Source: a bacterium (GTDB lineage Bacteria; CAIWAD01). From it: a DNA stretch of 36,650 bases. The DNA is taken from the NCBI GenBank assembly GCA_030685015.1, contig JAUXWS010000033.1, positions 1-36,650 on the forward strand, in the 5' to 3' direction. Made by a program: the position numbers and the translations under genes. The notes beneath the pieces are model-generated. The model was not told the DNA's origin. It saw nothing but the letters and a program-made list of their open reading frames with translations, and did not search any database. Shown here one piece after another: positions 14,831 to 26,387 of this stretch (positions are counted from its first letter, which is position 1; the number at the start of each line of letters is the position of its first letter).

Positions 14831-16171
14831 ATGAAGAATCCAGCGAAGGATGGAATCCACGGAACGGGCGCACCGGCGGGGCGGTTGACGCCGGGCCTGC
14901 GCGTGGTGGCCATCGGCGACGAACTGGTGGATGGCCACACGGCCGACAGCAACGGCCGGGAGATCGTGGCCGCCCTGGACGGCTTGGGTCTGCGCCCCCG
15001 GGACCTGCGGCTGGTGCGGGACGAGGCGGCCGCCCTGCGCCGCGAGGTGGAGGACCTGCTGGATCCGGCCGGTGGCGTGGAGGTGGTGATCAGCACGGGC
15101 GGCCTGGGACCCACGGTGGATGACCGCAGCCGCCAGGTCCTGGCCGATGCCTTCGGGGCGGAGCTGGTCTTCGACGAGGCACGCTGGCGGGAGCTGGAGG
15201 ACTGGTTCCGCGAACGGGGCCGCGTGCCGGGCCCCTTGCAGCGCAGCCAGGCCCTCCATCCGCGGCCCGGCCGCCACCTGCGCAACGAGGTGGGCACAGC
15301 GGACGGCCTCGTCTTCGAGCAGGCGGGCCGCCTCTGGATCGCCCTGCCCGGCGTGCCCAGCGAGATGCGCCACCTCCTGGCCGGCGGCGTGTTGCCCCTG
15401 CTGACGGAGCGCTTCGGAGCGCGGCCCCGCGGCCTCACCCTGGCCTTCCGCAGCCGGCGCCTGCCCGAAGCCGACCTGGCCAGGCGCCTGGAGCCGCTGG
15501 CCGACCTGGCGGCGCTGGGCGAGCCGGGTTTCTACCCCAACGCGGACGGCGTGCTCTTCCGGCTGCGCCTGCCCCCGCTGGACGCCGCGGAGCAGGAAGA
15601 ACGCGCCGGGCAGGCCCGTCGACTGGTGCGGTCCCGGCTGGGTCCCTTTCTTCTGGCAGAAAGCGGCAAGCCGGTGGTGGAGCTGGTCTTCCAGCGCCTG
15701 CGCCGCCTGGGCGCCACCCTGGTCCTGGCCGAATCCTGCACGGGGGGATGGCTGGCCCGCGACCTGACCGATTTTCCCGGCGCCTCGGCCGTGTTCCGGG
15801 GCGGGGTGGTGGCCTACGCCAACGAGGCGAAGCAGGAGCTGCTGGGCGTGCCCCCCGCGCTGATCAGCCGCTGGGGGGCGGTCTCCCCGGCGGTGGCGGC
15901 GGCCATGGCCCGCGGCGTCCGGCAGCGCCTGGCGGCGGACTGGGGCCTGGCCGTGACCGGCATCGCCGGGCCGGAAGGCGGCAGCCCGCAGAAAGCGGTC
16001 GGGACAGTCTGGCTGGGACTGGTCGGGCCGGCGGGGGAGACGACTCGCCTGCTGGACCTGCGCGGCAACCGTGAACAGATCCGCCGGCGGGCGGCCGGTC
16101 AGGCCTGGGCCTGGCTCTTCGAGCGCCTGCCGGAGTCCGGTGACGAAGCCCAGGCGGAGCCCGAGGCGTGA
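14831..16171 (+). CDS. cinA: CinA-like protein with nicotinamide-nucleotide amidase domain
   Basis: Two-domain CinA protein of 446 residues. The N-terminal part (about 22-190) is a MoCF-like/COG1058 domain with GDELVDGHTADSN and STGGLGPTVDD, associated with ADP-ribose pyrophosphatase activity in studied members. The C-terminal part (about 285-435) is PncC, which deamidates nicotinamide mononucleotide to nicotinic acid mononucleotide in pyridine nucleotide salvage. It shows AESCTGG at 300-306, then GGVVAYANEAKQELLGVP and TGIAGPEGG. The start ATG 14831 follows CGGGAG; an ATG at 14774 is in frame but has no better support. It sits upstream of thpR and recA, a common arrangement. Confidence 0.93.
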   Translation: MKNPAKDGIHGTGAPAGRLTPGLRVVAIGDELVDGHTADSNGREIVAALDGLGLRPRDLRLVRDEAAALRREVEDLLDPAGGVEVVISTGGLGPTVDDRSRQVLADAFGAELVFDEARWRELEDWFRERGRVPGPLQRSQALHPRPGRHLRNEVGTADGLVFEQAGRLWIALPGVPSEMRHLLAGGVLPLLTERFGARPRGLTLAFRSRRLPEADLARRLEPLADLAALGEPGFYPNADGVLFRLRLPPLDAAEQEERAGQARRLVRSRLGPFLLAESGKPVVELVFQRLRRLGATLVLAESCTGGWLARDLTDFPGASAVFRGGVVAYANEAKQELLGVPPALISRWGAVSPAVAAAMARGVRQRLAADWGLAVTGIAGPEGGSPQKAVGTVWLGLVGPAGETTRLLDLRGNREQIRRRAAGQAWAWLFERLPESGDEAQAEPEA

Positions 16172-16238
16172 GCGGACGCGCAATAGGAGACAGGACCTGG
16201 TCGGCGCCTGGCGCGCCACGGCCAGGTTCCCCCCGCCC

Positions 16239-16811
16239 ATGACGAGACGCTTGTTCATCGCCCTGGCCCTGCCCGACGAGGTGAAGGCCGAGCTGGCCCG
16301 CACGCGGGAGCAGCTGGCCAGCCGGCGGGACCGCATCAATTGGGTGCGGGACGGGCAACTGCACCTCACCCTGCGTTTCCTGGGGGAGACGGAGGACCGC
16401 CTGGTGCCGGACCTGGAGCGCGTCCTGGAGCAGCTGGCGAAAGACCACGCCGCGCCCGCCCTGCGCCTGGGCGAGCCCGGCATCTTCGGTCCGCCCTCGG
16501 CGCCCCGCGTGCTCTGGGTGGGGTTGAAGGGGGCCACGCGCGACTTGGAGGCGCTGGCCGGGAGCCTGGAGAAGCAGCTGCGCCGCCTGGGCCTGCCCCC
16601 CTCCGAGCACGGCTTCAAGGCGCACCTGACCATCGGCCGGGTGAAGAGTTGCCGGGATGATCTGGCCGCCGCCCACCTGCGGCATCCGCCCCTGCCTCTG
16701 CCCATGCGCTTGCGCGAGCTGCTGCTCATTGAGAGCCGGCTCCGCCCGGAGGGAGCCGAGCATCATGTCCTGACCCGACATATTTTAGGGACGGAAGCAT
16801 CCACGGCCTGA
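16239..16811 (+). CDS. thpR: RNA 2',3'-cyclic phosphodiesterase (2H family)
   Basis: A 2H phosphoesterase of the LigT/ThpR family, 190 residues. It opens 2',3'-cyclic phosphates on RNA ends, and some members also join tRNA half-molecules in vitro. Both catalytic HxT motifs are present: HLT at 42-44 and HLT at 129-131. The fold markers RLFIALALPDEV at the N-terminus and NWVRDGQLHLTLRFLGE are clear. The ATG 16239 start has a poor ribosome-binding site (C-rich upstream), so expression may be low or depend on cinA readthrough. It ends 18 bases before recA, and a possible recA -10 (TATTTT, 16781-16786) lies inside its 3' end. Confidence 0.92.
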   Translation: MTRRLFIALALPDEVKAELARTREQLASRRDRINWVRDGQLHLTLRFLGETEDRLVPDLERVLEQLAKDHAAPALRLGEPGIFGPPSAPRVLWVGLKGATRDLEALAGSLEKQLRRLGLPPSEHGFKAHLTIGRVKSCRDDLAAAHLRHPPLPLPMRLRELLLIESRLRPEGAEHHVLTRHILGTEASTA

Positions 16812-16829
16812 CACCCAGTAGAGGACACC

Positions 16830-17849
16830 ATGGCACAAACGGACGAACGACAGAAAGCACTCAAGGATACGATCAGCCAGATCGACAAGGAATTCGGCAA
16901 AGGATCGGTCATGCGCCTGGGGGACGATGCGGCACGCATGGACGTGTCCGTCATCCCCAGCGGCAGCCTGCTGCTGGACCGCGCCCTGGGCATCGGGGGC
17001 ATTCCCCGCGGCCGCATCGTGGAGATCTTCGGTCCGGAAAGCTCGGGCAAGACGACCATGACCCTCCATGTGGTGGCCGAGGCCCAGAAACTGGGGGGGC
17101 TCTGCGCCTTCATCGACGCCGAGCACGCCCTGGACCCCATCTATGCCCGGAAACTGGGCGTGGACACGGACAACCTGCTCGTCAGCCAGCCCGACTATGG
17201 CGAGCAGGCCCTGGCCATCGCCGACAAGCTGATCCGCTCCAACGCCCTGGACGTGGTGGTGGTGGACTCGGTGGCCGCCTTGGTCCCCAAGGCCGAGATC
17301 GAGGGGGAGATGGGCGACTACCACGTGGGCACCCAGGCCCGCCTCATGAGCCAGGCCATGCGCAAGCTGACCACCTGCGTCTCCAAGTCCAACACCTGCC
17401 TCATCTTCATCAACCAGATCCGCATGAAGATCGGCGTCATGTTCGGCAACCCGGAGACGACCACGGGCGGCAACGCCCTCAAGTTCTACAGCAGCATCCG
17501 CCTGGACATCCGCCGGGTGGGGACGGTCAAGGTGGGCCAGGACGCGGTGGGCAACCGTACGCGGGTCAAGGTCGTCAAGAACAAGTTGGCGCCCCCCTTC
17601 CGCGAGGCGGAGTTCGACATCGCCTTCGGCGAGGGCATCTCCCGCACGGGCGAGCTGATCGACCTGGGCCTGGAGCACGAGATCATCAGCAAGAGCGGGA
17701 CCTGGTTCTCCTACGGCGAGGAGCGCCTGGGGCAGGGGCGCGACAACGTCAAGACCCTGCTCGTGGAGAAGCCGGAGCTGGCGCGCGAGATCGAGGTCAA
17801 GGTCCGCGCCAAGATGGGCCTGCCCCCGCTGGCGGAACCCCTGACCTGA
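16830..17849 (+). CDS. recA: Recombinase RecA
   Basis: Forms ATP-dependent filaments on single-stranded DNA, drives strand exchange and triggers the SOS response. 339 residues, slightly short only in the acidic C-terminal tail. Walker A GPESSGKT is at 68-75; Walker B is [12 protein letters not shown]; loop 2 carries [15 protein letters not shown]. The start ATG 16830 follows AGAGGA (16817-16822). No standard LexA box (CTG-N10-CAG or GAAC-N4-GTTC) is visible upstream. TATTTT at 16781-16786, inside thpR, is the only -10-like sequence I see. The short C-terminal end (about 10 residues after KMGLPPL) lacks the usual run of acidic residues, which modulates filament assembly in E. coli. Confidence 0.97.
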   Translation: MAQTDERQKALKDTISQIDKEFGKGSVMRLGDDAARMDVSVIPSGSLLLDRALGIGGIPRGRIVEIFGPESSGKTTMTLHVVAEAQKLGGLCAFIDAEHALDPIYARKLGVDTDNLLVSQPDYGEQALAIADKLIRSNALDVVVVDSVAALVPKAEIEGEMGDYHVGTQARLMSQAMRKLTTCVSKSNTCLIFINQIRMKIGVMFGNPETTTGGNALKFYSSIRLDIRRVGTVKVGQDAVGNRTRVKVVKNKLAPPFREAEFDIAFGEGISRTGELIDLGLEHEIISKSGTWFSYGEERLGQGRDNVKTLLVEKPELAREIEVKVRAKMGLPPLAEPLT

Positions 17850-17906
17850 TGCCGGGGCCTCCGGCCCGCGGTCCGGATGCCGATCCAACCAGGAGGCTGC
17901 TGGGCG

Positions 17907-18599
17907 ATGCCGCACCGCCTGCTTGTCGCGTTGCTGGCTGTTTCCCTGCTGCACACGGGGGTTCTGCCCGTGCGCGCCGAGATCGACGTGACATTTGCGG
18001 CGCGCTGGCCCTCCCGGCTGGAGCGCCTGCTGGATCGGCTGGAGAATGATGCCCGGATCCAGGTGTGGCTGCGCCTGGAAACCCTGGAAGGCGCCCGCTT
18101 CAAGGCGCGCTTCCAGGGCCTGGAACGGATGCCCGAGGCGGACTACGCGCAGGTCCTGGAGGCCTGGTCGAGGCGCGATCCGGTGCGCCTTGCGCTGCCG
18201 GCCCTGAACGGGTCCCTCGTGGTCGAGAACCACTTCGAGGGGGGCCGCGCCTTGCGCGGGACCTTCCAGGGCTTCGACGGACCCTTCCAGTTGCTGGCAG
18301 GAGGGACCCAGCCGGACGCCCCGCGCGCCCTGCCCCTGGATGGGCTGCTCCTGTCGGGCCCGACGGGGCGCCTGATACTGTCTCGCAGGGATCTGGACAG
18401 GACCGGGGATTGGCCGCCCTCGCGCTCCCTGCTGCTCCTCCTGGACAACTCCAACGAGGGGCGTCGCCTGCCGCTGGATTCCTTGGCCAGGGCGACGACC
18501 CTGGGAGAGGGCGGGCAGGGCGATGGGTATGGCTTTTGGGGGTGGGTTCTCGGAATGAGACGGATGGCCGCTTCGCGCGGCGGAGGCCGGGAGGCGTGA
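17907..18599 (+). CDS. Exported protein of unknown function
   Basis: A 230-residue protein I do not recognise. A clear signal peptide (LLVALLAVSLLHTG..PVRAE) cleaves near residue 22. The mature part holds two stretches with a short beta-barrel feel, V.L.LETLEGARFKARFQGLE and ALRGTFQGFDGPFQLL, suggesting duplicated Sm/SH3-like folds, but this is only inference. The C-terminal ~25 residues are rich in Gly and Arg. The ATG 17907 start has AGGAGG (17891-17896) ten bases upstream; the in-frame ATG at 17877 would put ten extra residues ahead of the signal peptide. Its stop shares a base with the plsY start (TGATG), so it is probably co-translated with plsY. Confidence 0.65.
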   Translation: MPHRLLVALLAVSLLHTGVLPVRAEIDVTFAARWPSRLERLLDRLENDARIQVWLRLETLEGARFKARFQGLERMPEADYAQVLEAWSRRDPVRLALPALNGSLVVENHFEGGRALRGTFQGFDGPFQLLAGGTQPDAPRALPLDGLLLSGPTGRLILSRRDLDRTGDWPPSRSLLLLLDNSNEGRRLPLDSLARATTLGEGGQGDGYGFWGWVLGMRRMAASRGGGREA

Positions 18600-19189
18600 T
18601 GATCTCGCCGCTGCTTGCCCTGCTGTCCGCCTGGCTGTTGGGCGCGCTGCCCATGGGACGCTGGATCGCCCGCTGGCGGGGTGGCCCGGATCCCACGCGC
18701 ATCGGCTCGGGCTCCAGCGGAGCCACCAACACCGGCCGCCTGCTTGGCTGGCGCTGGGGCGTGCTGGTGGGTCTGCTCGACCTGGGCAAGGGCGCGCTGG
18801 CGGCGGCCCTGGGCGTCTGGGTGGGGGCGGATCAACCCTGGCTGGCGGCGGCCACCGGCCTGGCGGCGGTGGCGGGGCATTGCTGGTCGCCCCTGGCCCG
18901 CTGGCGGGGCGGCAAGGGCGCGGCGACGGGCGCCGGAGCGGCCCTGGTGCTGGCCCCCGTGGCGGCGACCTTGTCCCTGGCGGGCGCGGTTGTCCTGCTG
19001 CTGCTGACCCGGCGGATGGCGCCGGCCAGCCTGGCTGGTGTGACCTTGTTCCCCGCCCTGCTCTACGTCACGGGCGAGGCGCAGGGCCCCGGCCTGGGCT
19101 TCGGCCTGGCCTTGCTCGTCCTGGTCTGGTTCACGCACCGGAGCAACCTGGGCCGCCTGGCCGGCGGCGGGGAGCCGACCCTGTGGTAA
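18599..19189 (+). CDS. plsY: Glycerol-3-phosphate acyltransferase PlsY
   Basis: Integral membrane enzyme that moves an acyl group from acyl-phosphate to glycerol-3-phosphate, the first step of phosphatidic acid synthesis. 196 residues with about five membrane helices. The three family motifs are present: IGSGSSGATNTGRLLG (about 37-52), GHCWSPLARWRGGKGAATGAGA (in the middle; GGKG is the phosphate-binding part), and THRSNLGRLAGGGEP near the C-terminus. Motif 1 has SS where NI or NP is common, a mild variation. It is followed by gpsA, which supplies its glycerol-3-phosphate substrate. Confidence 0.93.
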   Translation: MISPLLALLSAWLLGALPMGRWIARWRGGPDPTRIGSGSSGATNTGRLLGWRWGVLVGLLDLGKGALAAALGVWVGADQPWLAAATGLAAVAGHCWSPLARWRGGKGAATGAGAALVLAPVAATLSLAGAVVLLLLTRRMAPASLAGVTLFPALLYVTGEAQGPGLGFGLALLVLVWFTHRSNLGRLAGGGEPTLW

Positions 19190-19211
19190 GGACCCAAGCG
19201 GAGGGTGCGGC

Positions 19212-20216
19212 ATGACGCGCGTGGCCGTGGCGGGGATGGGCTCCTGGGGCACGGCCCTGGCTCTCCATCTGCATGGGCAGGGCTGCGTGGTACGGGCCTG
19301 GGAGTGGGACGGAGCGCAGGTGGCCCGCTACTCCGGAGGTGCGCGGCGCTCACCCTTCCTGCCCGGCGTCGAGTTGCCGGCGGCCATCGAGGTGAGGCAG
19401 GATCTGGCCTGGTTGGTGGAGGACGCGGAGCTGCTGCTGCTGGCCGTGCCCAGCCACACCCAGCGCGCCCTCCTGAACGAGTTGCGGCCCCATCTGCCCG
19501 AGGCCCTGCCCCTGGTCAACGTGGCCAAGGGCATTGAGCAGGGCAGCCTGCAGCGTCTCAGCCAGGTGGCCGCCGAGCTGCTGCCGGGGCGGGATGCGGC
19601 CCTCTATGTCTGCCTCTCCGGCCCCAGCCACGCCGAGGAGGTCTGCCGCGGCATCCCCACCGCGGTGGTGGCGGCGGGGACGGGCCGGCCGGTCCTGGAG
19701 CGCGTGCAGGCCCTCTTCTCAAGCGCCAGCTTCCGTGTCTACCGCAACCTGGACCTGGCCGGCGTGGAGTGGGGGGGCGCCCTCAAGAACGTGATCGCCC
19801 TGGCCGCCGGCATGTGCGACGGGCTGGGCTTCGGCGACAACACCAAGGCGGCGCTCATGACGCGCGGCCAGGTGGAGTTGGCCCGCCTGGGCACGATCCT
19901 GGGCGGGCGGCCCGAGACCTTCGGCGGCCTGGCGGGCATGGGCGACTTGATCGTCACCTGCGCCAGCCGGCACAGCCGCAACCGCGCCGTGGGGGAGCAG
20001 ATCGGCCGGGGGCGCAGCCTGGAGCAGGTGCTGGCCGGCATGGAGATGGTGGCCGAGGGCGTGCGCACGACGGAGAGCGCCCACCGCCTGGCCCTGCGGC
20101 ACGGCGTCTCCATGCCCATCACGGCCGCCGTGCACGCCATTCTCTTCGCCGGCAAGGATCCGCGCGAGGAAGTGGTGCGCCTGATGACCCGGGACCTGAG
20201 GGCGGAGGAGGATTAG
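19212..20216 (+). CDS. gpsA: Glycerol-3-phosphate dehydrogenase (NAD(P)+)
   Basis: Reduces dihydroxyacetone phosphate to sn-glycerol-3-phosphate for membrane lipid synthesis. 334 residues, typical. The Rossmann loop is GMGSWG at 8-13. LVNVAKGIEQ, LSGPSHAEEV, the catalytic Lys in GALKNVIALAAG, and GDLIVTCASRHSRNR (substrate binding) are all present. The start ATG 19212 follows GGAGGGTGCGG. It lies 22 bases after plsY, pairing supply and use of glycerol-3-phosphate. The stop TAG overlaps the GTG start of the acylphosphatase gene. Confidence 0.95.
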   Translation: MTRVAVAGMGSWGTALALHLHGQGCVVRAWEWDGAQVARYSGGARRSPFLPGVELPAAIEVRQDLAWLVEDAELLLLAVPSHTQRALLNELRPHLPEALPLVNVAKGIEQGSLQRLSQVAAELLPGRDAALYVCLSGPSHAEEVCRGIPTAVVAAGTGRPVLERVQALFSSASFRVYRNLDLAGVEWGGALKNVIALAAGMCDGLGFGDNTKAALMTRGQVELARLGTILGGRPETFGGLAGMGDLIVTCASRHSRNRAVGEQIGRGRSLEQVLAGMEMVAEGVRTTESAHRLALRHGVSMPITAAVHAILFAGKDPREEVVRLMTRDLRAEED

Positions 20217-20494
20217 TGGACCAGCTGGTCAGCACGGAGCAGGCCATCTTCCAGGGCGAGGTGCAGGGCGTGGGCTTCCGCTGGACCTTCAGCCGACTGG
20301 CCCGCGAACACGGGCTCCGCGGCTGGGTGCGCAACTTGCCCGACGGCTCGGTGGAGGCGGTGATGCAGGGCGAGCGGGAGCGCATCGCCGTGGTGATGAG
20401 GCGCATCATGCTGGTCTCCGATCGCATCCGCGTCACGGGGGTGGAGCAACGCAAGCTGCAGCTGCCGCCCATCACCGGCTTCAATGTCCGCTGA
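20216..20494 (+). CDS. acyP: Acylphosphatase
   Basis: Hydrolyses carboxyl-phosphate bonds such as acyl-phosphates. 92 residues, family-typical. The signature VQGVGFRW carries the catalytic Arg22, and GWVRNLPDGSVEAVMQGE carries the catalytic Asn40. A GTG start at 20216 overlaps the gpsA stop (TAGTG), with GGAGGAGG directly upstream. Because PlsY uses acyl-phosphate, an enzyme that destroys this class of compound next to plsY-gpsA may limit acyl-phosphate levels; that link is inference. Confidence 0.92.
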   Translation: MDQLVSTEQAIFQGEVQGVGFRWTFSRLAREHGLRGWVRNLPDGSVEAVMQGERERIAVVMRRIMLVSDRIRVTGVEQRKLQLPPITGFNVR

Positions 20495-20558
20495 AAGGGG
20501 ACCGGGCGGTCCTGTCCCGGTGGCGTCCCAAGGTCGTCCGCATCATGCAGGGGGCAAG

Positions 20559-23194
<2,636 letters not shown>

Positions 23195-23270
23195 GCAGGT
23201 CTTTTTCTCACGGGGCTGAATCACAACATTCGTCGGGCTGACAGCAAGATGACAAGGGAGCAGGAATTCG

Positions 23271-23834
23271 ATGGCCTCCACTGCCGACTTTCGCAACGGA
23301 CTGACCTTTTTGCATGACGGCGAGATCTTCCGCATTGTGGAGTTCCAGCACGTCAAGCCGGGCAAGGGCGGCGCCTTCGTGCGCACCAAGATCAAGAACG
23401 TGCGCACCGGCCGTGTGCTGGAGCCCACCTTCCGCTCCGGGGAGAAGATCGAGATCGTCCGCCTGGAGAGCCGCAAGCTCCAGTACCTCTACCAGGACGC
23501 CAACGGCTACGTCTTCATGGACAACGAGAGCTTCGACCAGCTCCACCTGCCCGGCCACTTGGTCGAGGAGGTGATCGACCTGATGAAGGAGAACACGGAG
23601 GTGGACGTCCTTTTCCATGGCGAGGAGGCGCTGGGCATCGAGTTGCCGCAGTCCGTCGACCTGCGCATCGTGGAGACGGAGCCCAACGACAAGGGCGACA
23701 CGGCCTCCGGCTCCAAGAAGCCGGCCCGGCTGGAGACGGGCGCCACCGTCAACGTGCCCTTCTTCGTGGGCGAGGGCGAAGTGATCCGGGTGGACACCAG
23801 AAAGCGCGAATACGTGGAACGGGTGAAGGGGTAA
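23271..23834 (+). CDS. efp: Elongation factor P
   Basis: Binds ribosomes stalled at proline runs and stimulates peptide bond formation. 187 residues with three beta-barrel domains. The modification loop reads KPGKGGAF with Lys32 at the tip (E. coli Lys34), a form compatible with beta-lysylation; the modifying enzymes are not in the window. The C-terminal domain ends with the [14 protein letters not shown] signature. The start ATG 23271 follows AAGGGAGCAGG. It lies two bases before accB, and the efp-accB-accC order is widespread. Many proteins here are proline-rich (SPOR lipoprotein, AccB linker), consistent with a need for EF-P. Confidence 0.96.
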   Translation: MASTADFRNGLTFLHDGEIFRIVEFQHVKPGKGGAFVRTKIKNVRTGRVLEPTFRSGEKIEIVRLESRKLQYLYQDANGYVFMDNESFDQLHLPGHLVEEVIDLMKENTEVDVLFHGEEALGIELPQSVDLRIVETEPNDKGDTASGSKKPARLETGATVNVPFFVGEGEVIRVDTRKREYVERVKG

Positions 23835-23836
23835 GC

Positions 23837-24304
23837 ATGGATTTCAACGAGATCCGCAAGCTCGTGCTGCTCGTGGAGAAGGCCGCCATCTCCTCCCTGG
23901 AAGTGGAGGAGGGTGAGTTCAGCATCCGCATCGAGAAGCATCCGCATCAGGCTCCGGCGTCGCCCATGGCGCAGACCATGTACGCCCCGCCGCCGTCCCC
24001 AGCCCACCAGCCGGCTCCCGCCGCGCCGGCGGCGGCCGCAGGCGGGGAAAGCCCCGTCCCCTCCCACCTGCTGGAGGTGAAGGCGCCCATGGTGGGCACC
24101 TACTACCGGTCGCCGGGACCGGACAAGGAACCCTTCGTCAAGCTGGGGGACCGCATCAGCCCGGGGCAGACCCTCTGCATCCTGGAGGCGATGAAGATCA
24201 TGAACGAGATCGAGGCCGAAGTGGGGGGGAGGATCGTCGAGATCCTGGTGGAGAACGCCCAGCCCGTCCAGTTCGACCAGGTCCTGTTCCGCATCGAGCC
24301 CTGA
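23837..24304 (+). CDS. accB: Biotin carboxyl carrier protein of acetyl-CoA carboxylase
   Basis: Carries biotin between the carboxylase (AccC) and carboxyltransferase sites in the first step of fatty acid synthesis. 155 residues. N-terminal helix-strand segment ([25 protein letters not shown]), a Pro/Ala linker (about 38-76), then the biotinyl domain with EAMKIMNE and the biotinylated Lys120. [15 protein letters not shown] is the usual thumb-containing start of that domain. The gene starts two bases after the efp stop and ends seven bases before accC. Confidence 0.96.
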   Translation: MDFNEIRKLVLLVEKAAISSLEVEEGEFSIRIEKHPHQAPASPMAQTMYAPPPSPAHQPAPAAPAAAAGGESPVPSHLLEVKAPMVGTYYRSPGPDKEPFVKLGDRISPGQTLCILEAMKIMNEIEAEVGGRIVEILVENAQPVQFDQVLFRIEP

Positions 24305-24311
24305 GGCCGCC

Positions 24312-25655
<1,344 letters not shown>

Positions 25656-25684
25656 GTTCCGGCCGGGGATGCTCCGGCGGGAAC
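25656..25684 (+). other. Stem-loop between accC and gcvH
   Basis: GTTCC (25656-25660) and GCCGG (25662-25666) pair with CCGGC (25674-25678) and the following GGGAAC, leaving a one-base bulge and a short loop. It begins right after the accC stop. There is no T tract, so an mRNA end-stabilising or weak attenuating structure fits better than a full terminator. Confidence 0.35.
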
Positions 25685-25705
25685 CCACATACACGGAGAG
25701 ACACC

Positions 25706-26086
25706 ATGAACATTCCGGGCAACCTGCTCTACACGGAAGAGCACGAATGGGTGCTGGTCGAAGAGGGCACCGTGCTCATCGGCATCACGGACCACGCCCA
25801 GGGCGAGCTGGGGGACATCGTCGACGTGCAGCTCTTCGAGGTGGGCGCGGAATTCCAGAAGGGCCAGAGCATCGGCACCATCGACGCCGTCAAGGCCACG
25901 GCCGACCTCTATGCCCCCGTCTCCGGCATTATCCAGGAAATCAACGAGGACCTGCCCGACGCCCCGGACACCCTCAACCAGGATCCCTACGGCCGGGGCT
26001 GGATCTACCGCATCCGCCTGACCGATCTCGCCGAGCTGGACGAGCTGCTCAGCCCGGACGACTACGAGGAGCACATCGACATTTAG
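25706..26086 (+). CDS. gcvH: Glycine cleavage system H protein
   Basis: Lipoyl carrier protein of the glycine cleavage system; shuttles the aminomethyl group from the P protein to the T protein. 126 residues, family-typical. The lipoylation site is Lys63 in IDAVKATADLYAPVSG (consensus ESVKA; Asp for Glu and Ala for Ser are mild changes). YTEEHEWV at the N-terminus and the GWIYRIRL strand are conserved. The start ATG 25706 follows GGAGAG (25695-25700). Its TAG stop overlaps the first bases of a possible repeat element. gcvPA follows after a 301-bp spacer; gcvT and lpd are absent from the window. Confidence 0.95.
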   Translation: MNIPGNLLYTEEHEWVLVEEGTVLIGITDHAQGELGDIVDVQLFEVGAEFQKGQSIGTIDAVKATADLYAPVSGIIQEINEDLPDAPDTLNQDPYGRGWIYRIRLTDLAELDELLSPDDYEEHIDI

Positions 26087-26248
26087 CAGCCTGCCGACGT
26101 GGCCGCTTGGCGGTCTTCATCGCCCCTGTCGGCCCGAGTTTTCCGCAAGTTTCTTGAACAGACCACCAGCATGCACTGCGAAACTTTCGAAAAATCGGCC
26201 TCGACATGGACGCGAATCCCATCCAAGGCCCAAATCCAACAGGCTGCT
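26085..26248 (+). mobile_element. Candidate MITE-like element with 9-bp terminal inverted repeats
   Basis: AGCAGCCTG (26085-26093) and CAGGCTGCT (26240-26248) are perfect inverted repeats 164 bp apart end to end. The right half of the interior is clearly less GC-rich than its surroundings and contains AAGTTTC/GAAACTT (26147-26153 with 26180-26186). No coding frame or obvious target-site duplication is visible. The left end includes the last two bases of the gcvH stop codon. One copy only in this window, so the mobile nature is inference. Confidence 0.33.
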
Positions 26249-26387
26249 GGTCCGTCCACCGTCGCTCATGCGACGGCCGTCCGCTGCAGACCCTGACCCG
26301 ATCACGGCGGATCGCTCCCCTGGGGCCGGTCCGCCTTGCCATTCCACCTCATCCGCCCGGGCTTGCGCCCGGGAATCCGGAGGATGC
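26249..26387 (+). promoter_or_regulatory. gcvPA leader with two perfect hairpins
   Basis: The remainder of the 301-bp gap before gcvPA. CCGTCGC/GCGACGG with a TCAT loop occupies 26259-26276. CCCGGGC/GCCCGGG with a TTGC loop occupies 26356-26373, ending five bases before the GGAGG ribosome-binding site (26379-26383). The second hairpin could limit ribosome access or could be a degenerate copy of a dispersed palindrome. I see no glycine riboswitch consensus, no tRNA and no coding frame with support. Confidence 0.4.

Noticed and set aside
17850-17880. Terminator after recA (GC-rich near-palindrome)
   Set aside because: The stem has a mismatch and no T tract follows; too weak to list.
17884-17905. 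Second copy of the right end of the gcv-spacer element (ATCCAACC...AGGCTGCTGG)
   Set aside because: Similarity is about 20 bases with a gap, has no matching left end nearby, and overlaps the ribosome-binding site of the next gene; likely chance.
26087-26387. Glycine riboswitch upstream of gcvPA
   Set aside because: I could not find the conserved aptamer core; only simple hairpins are visible.
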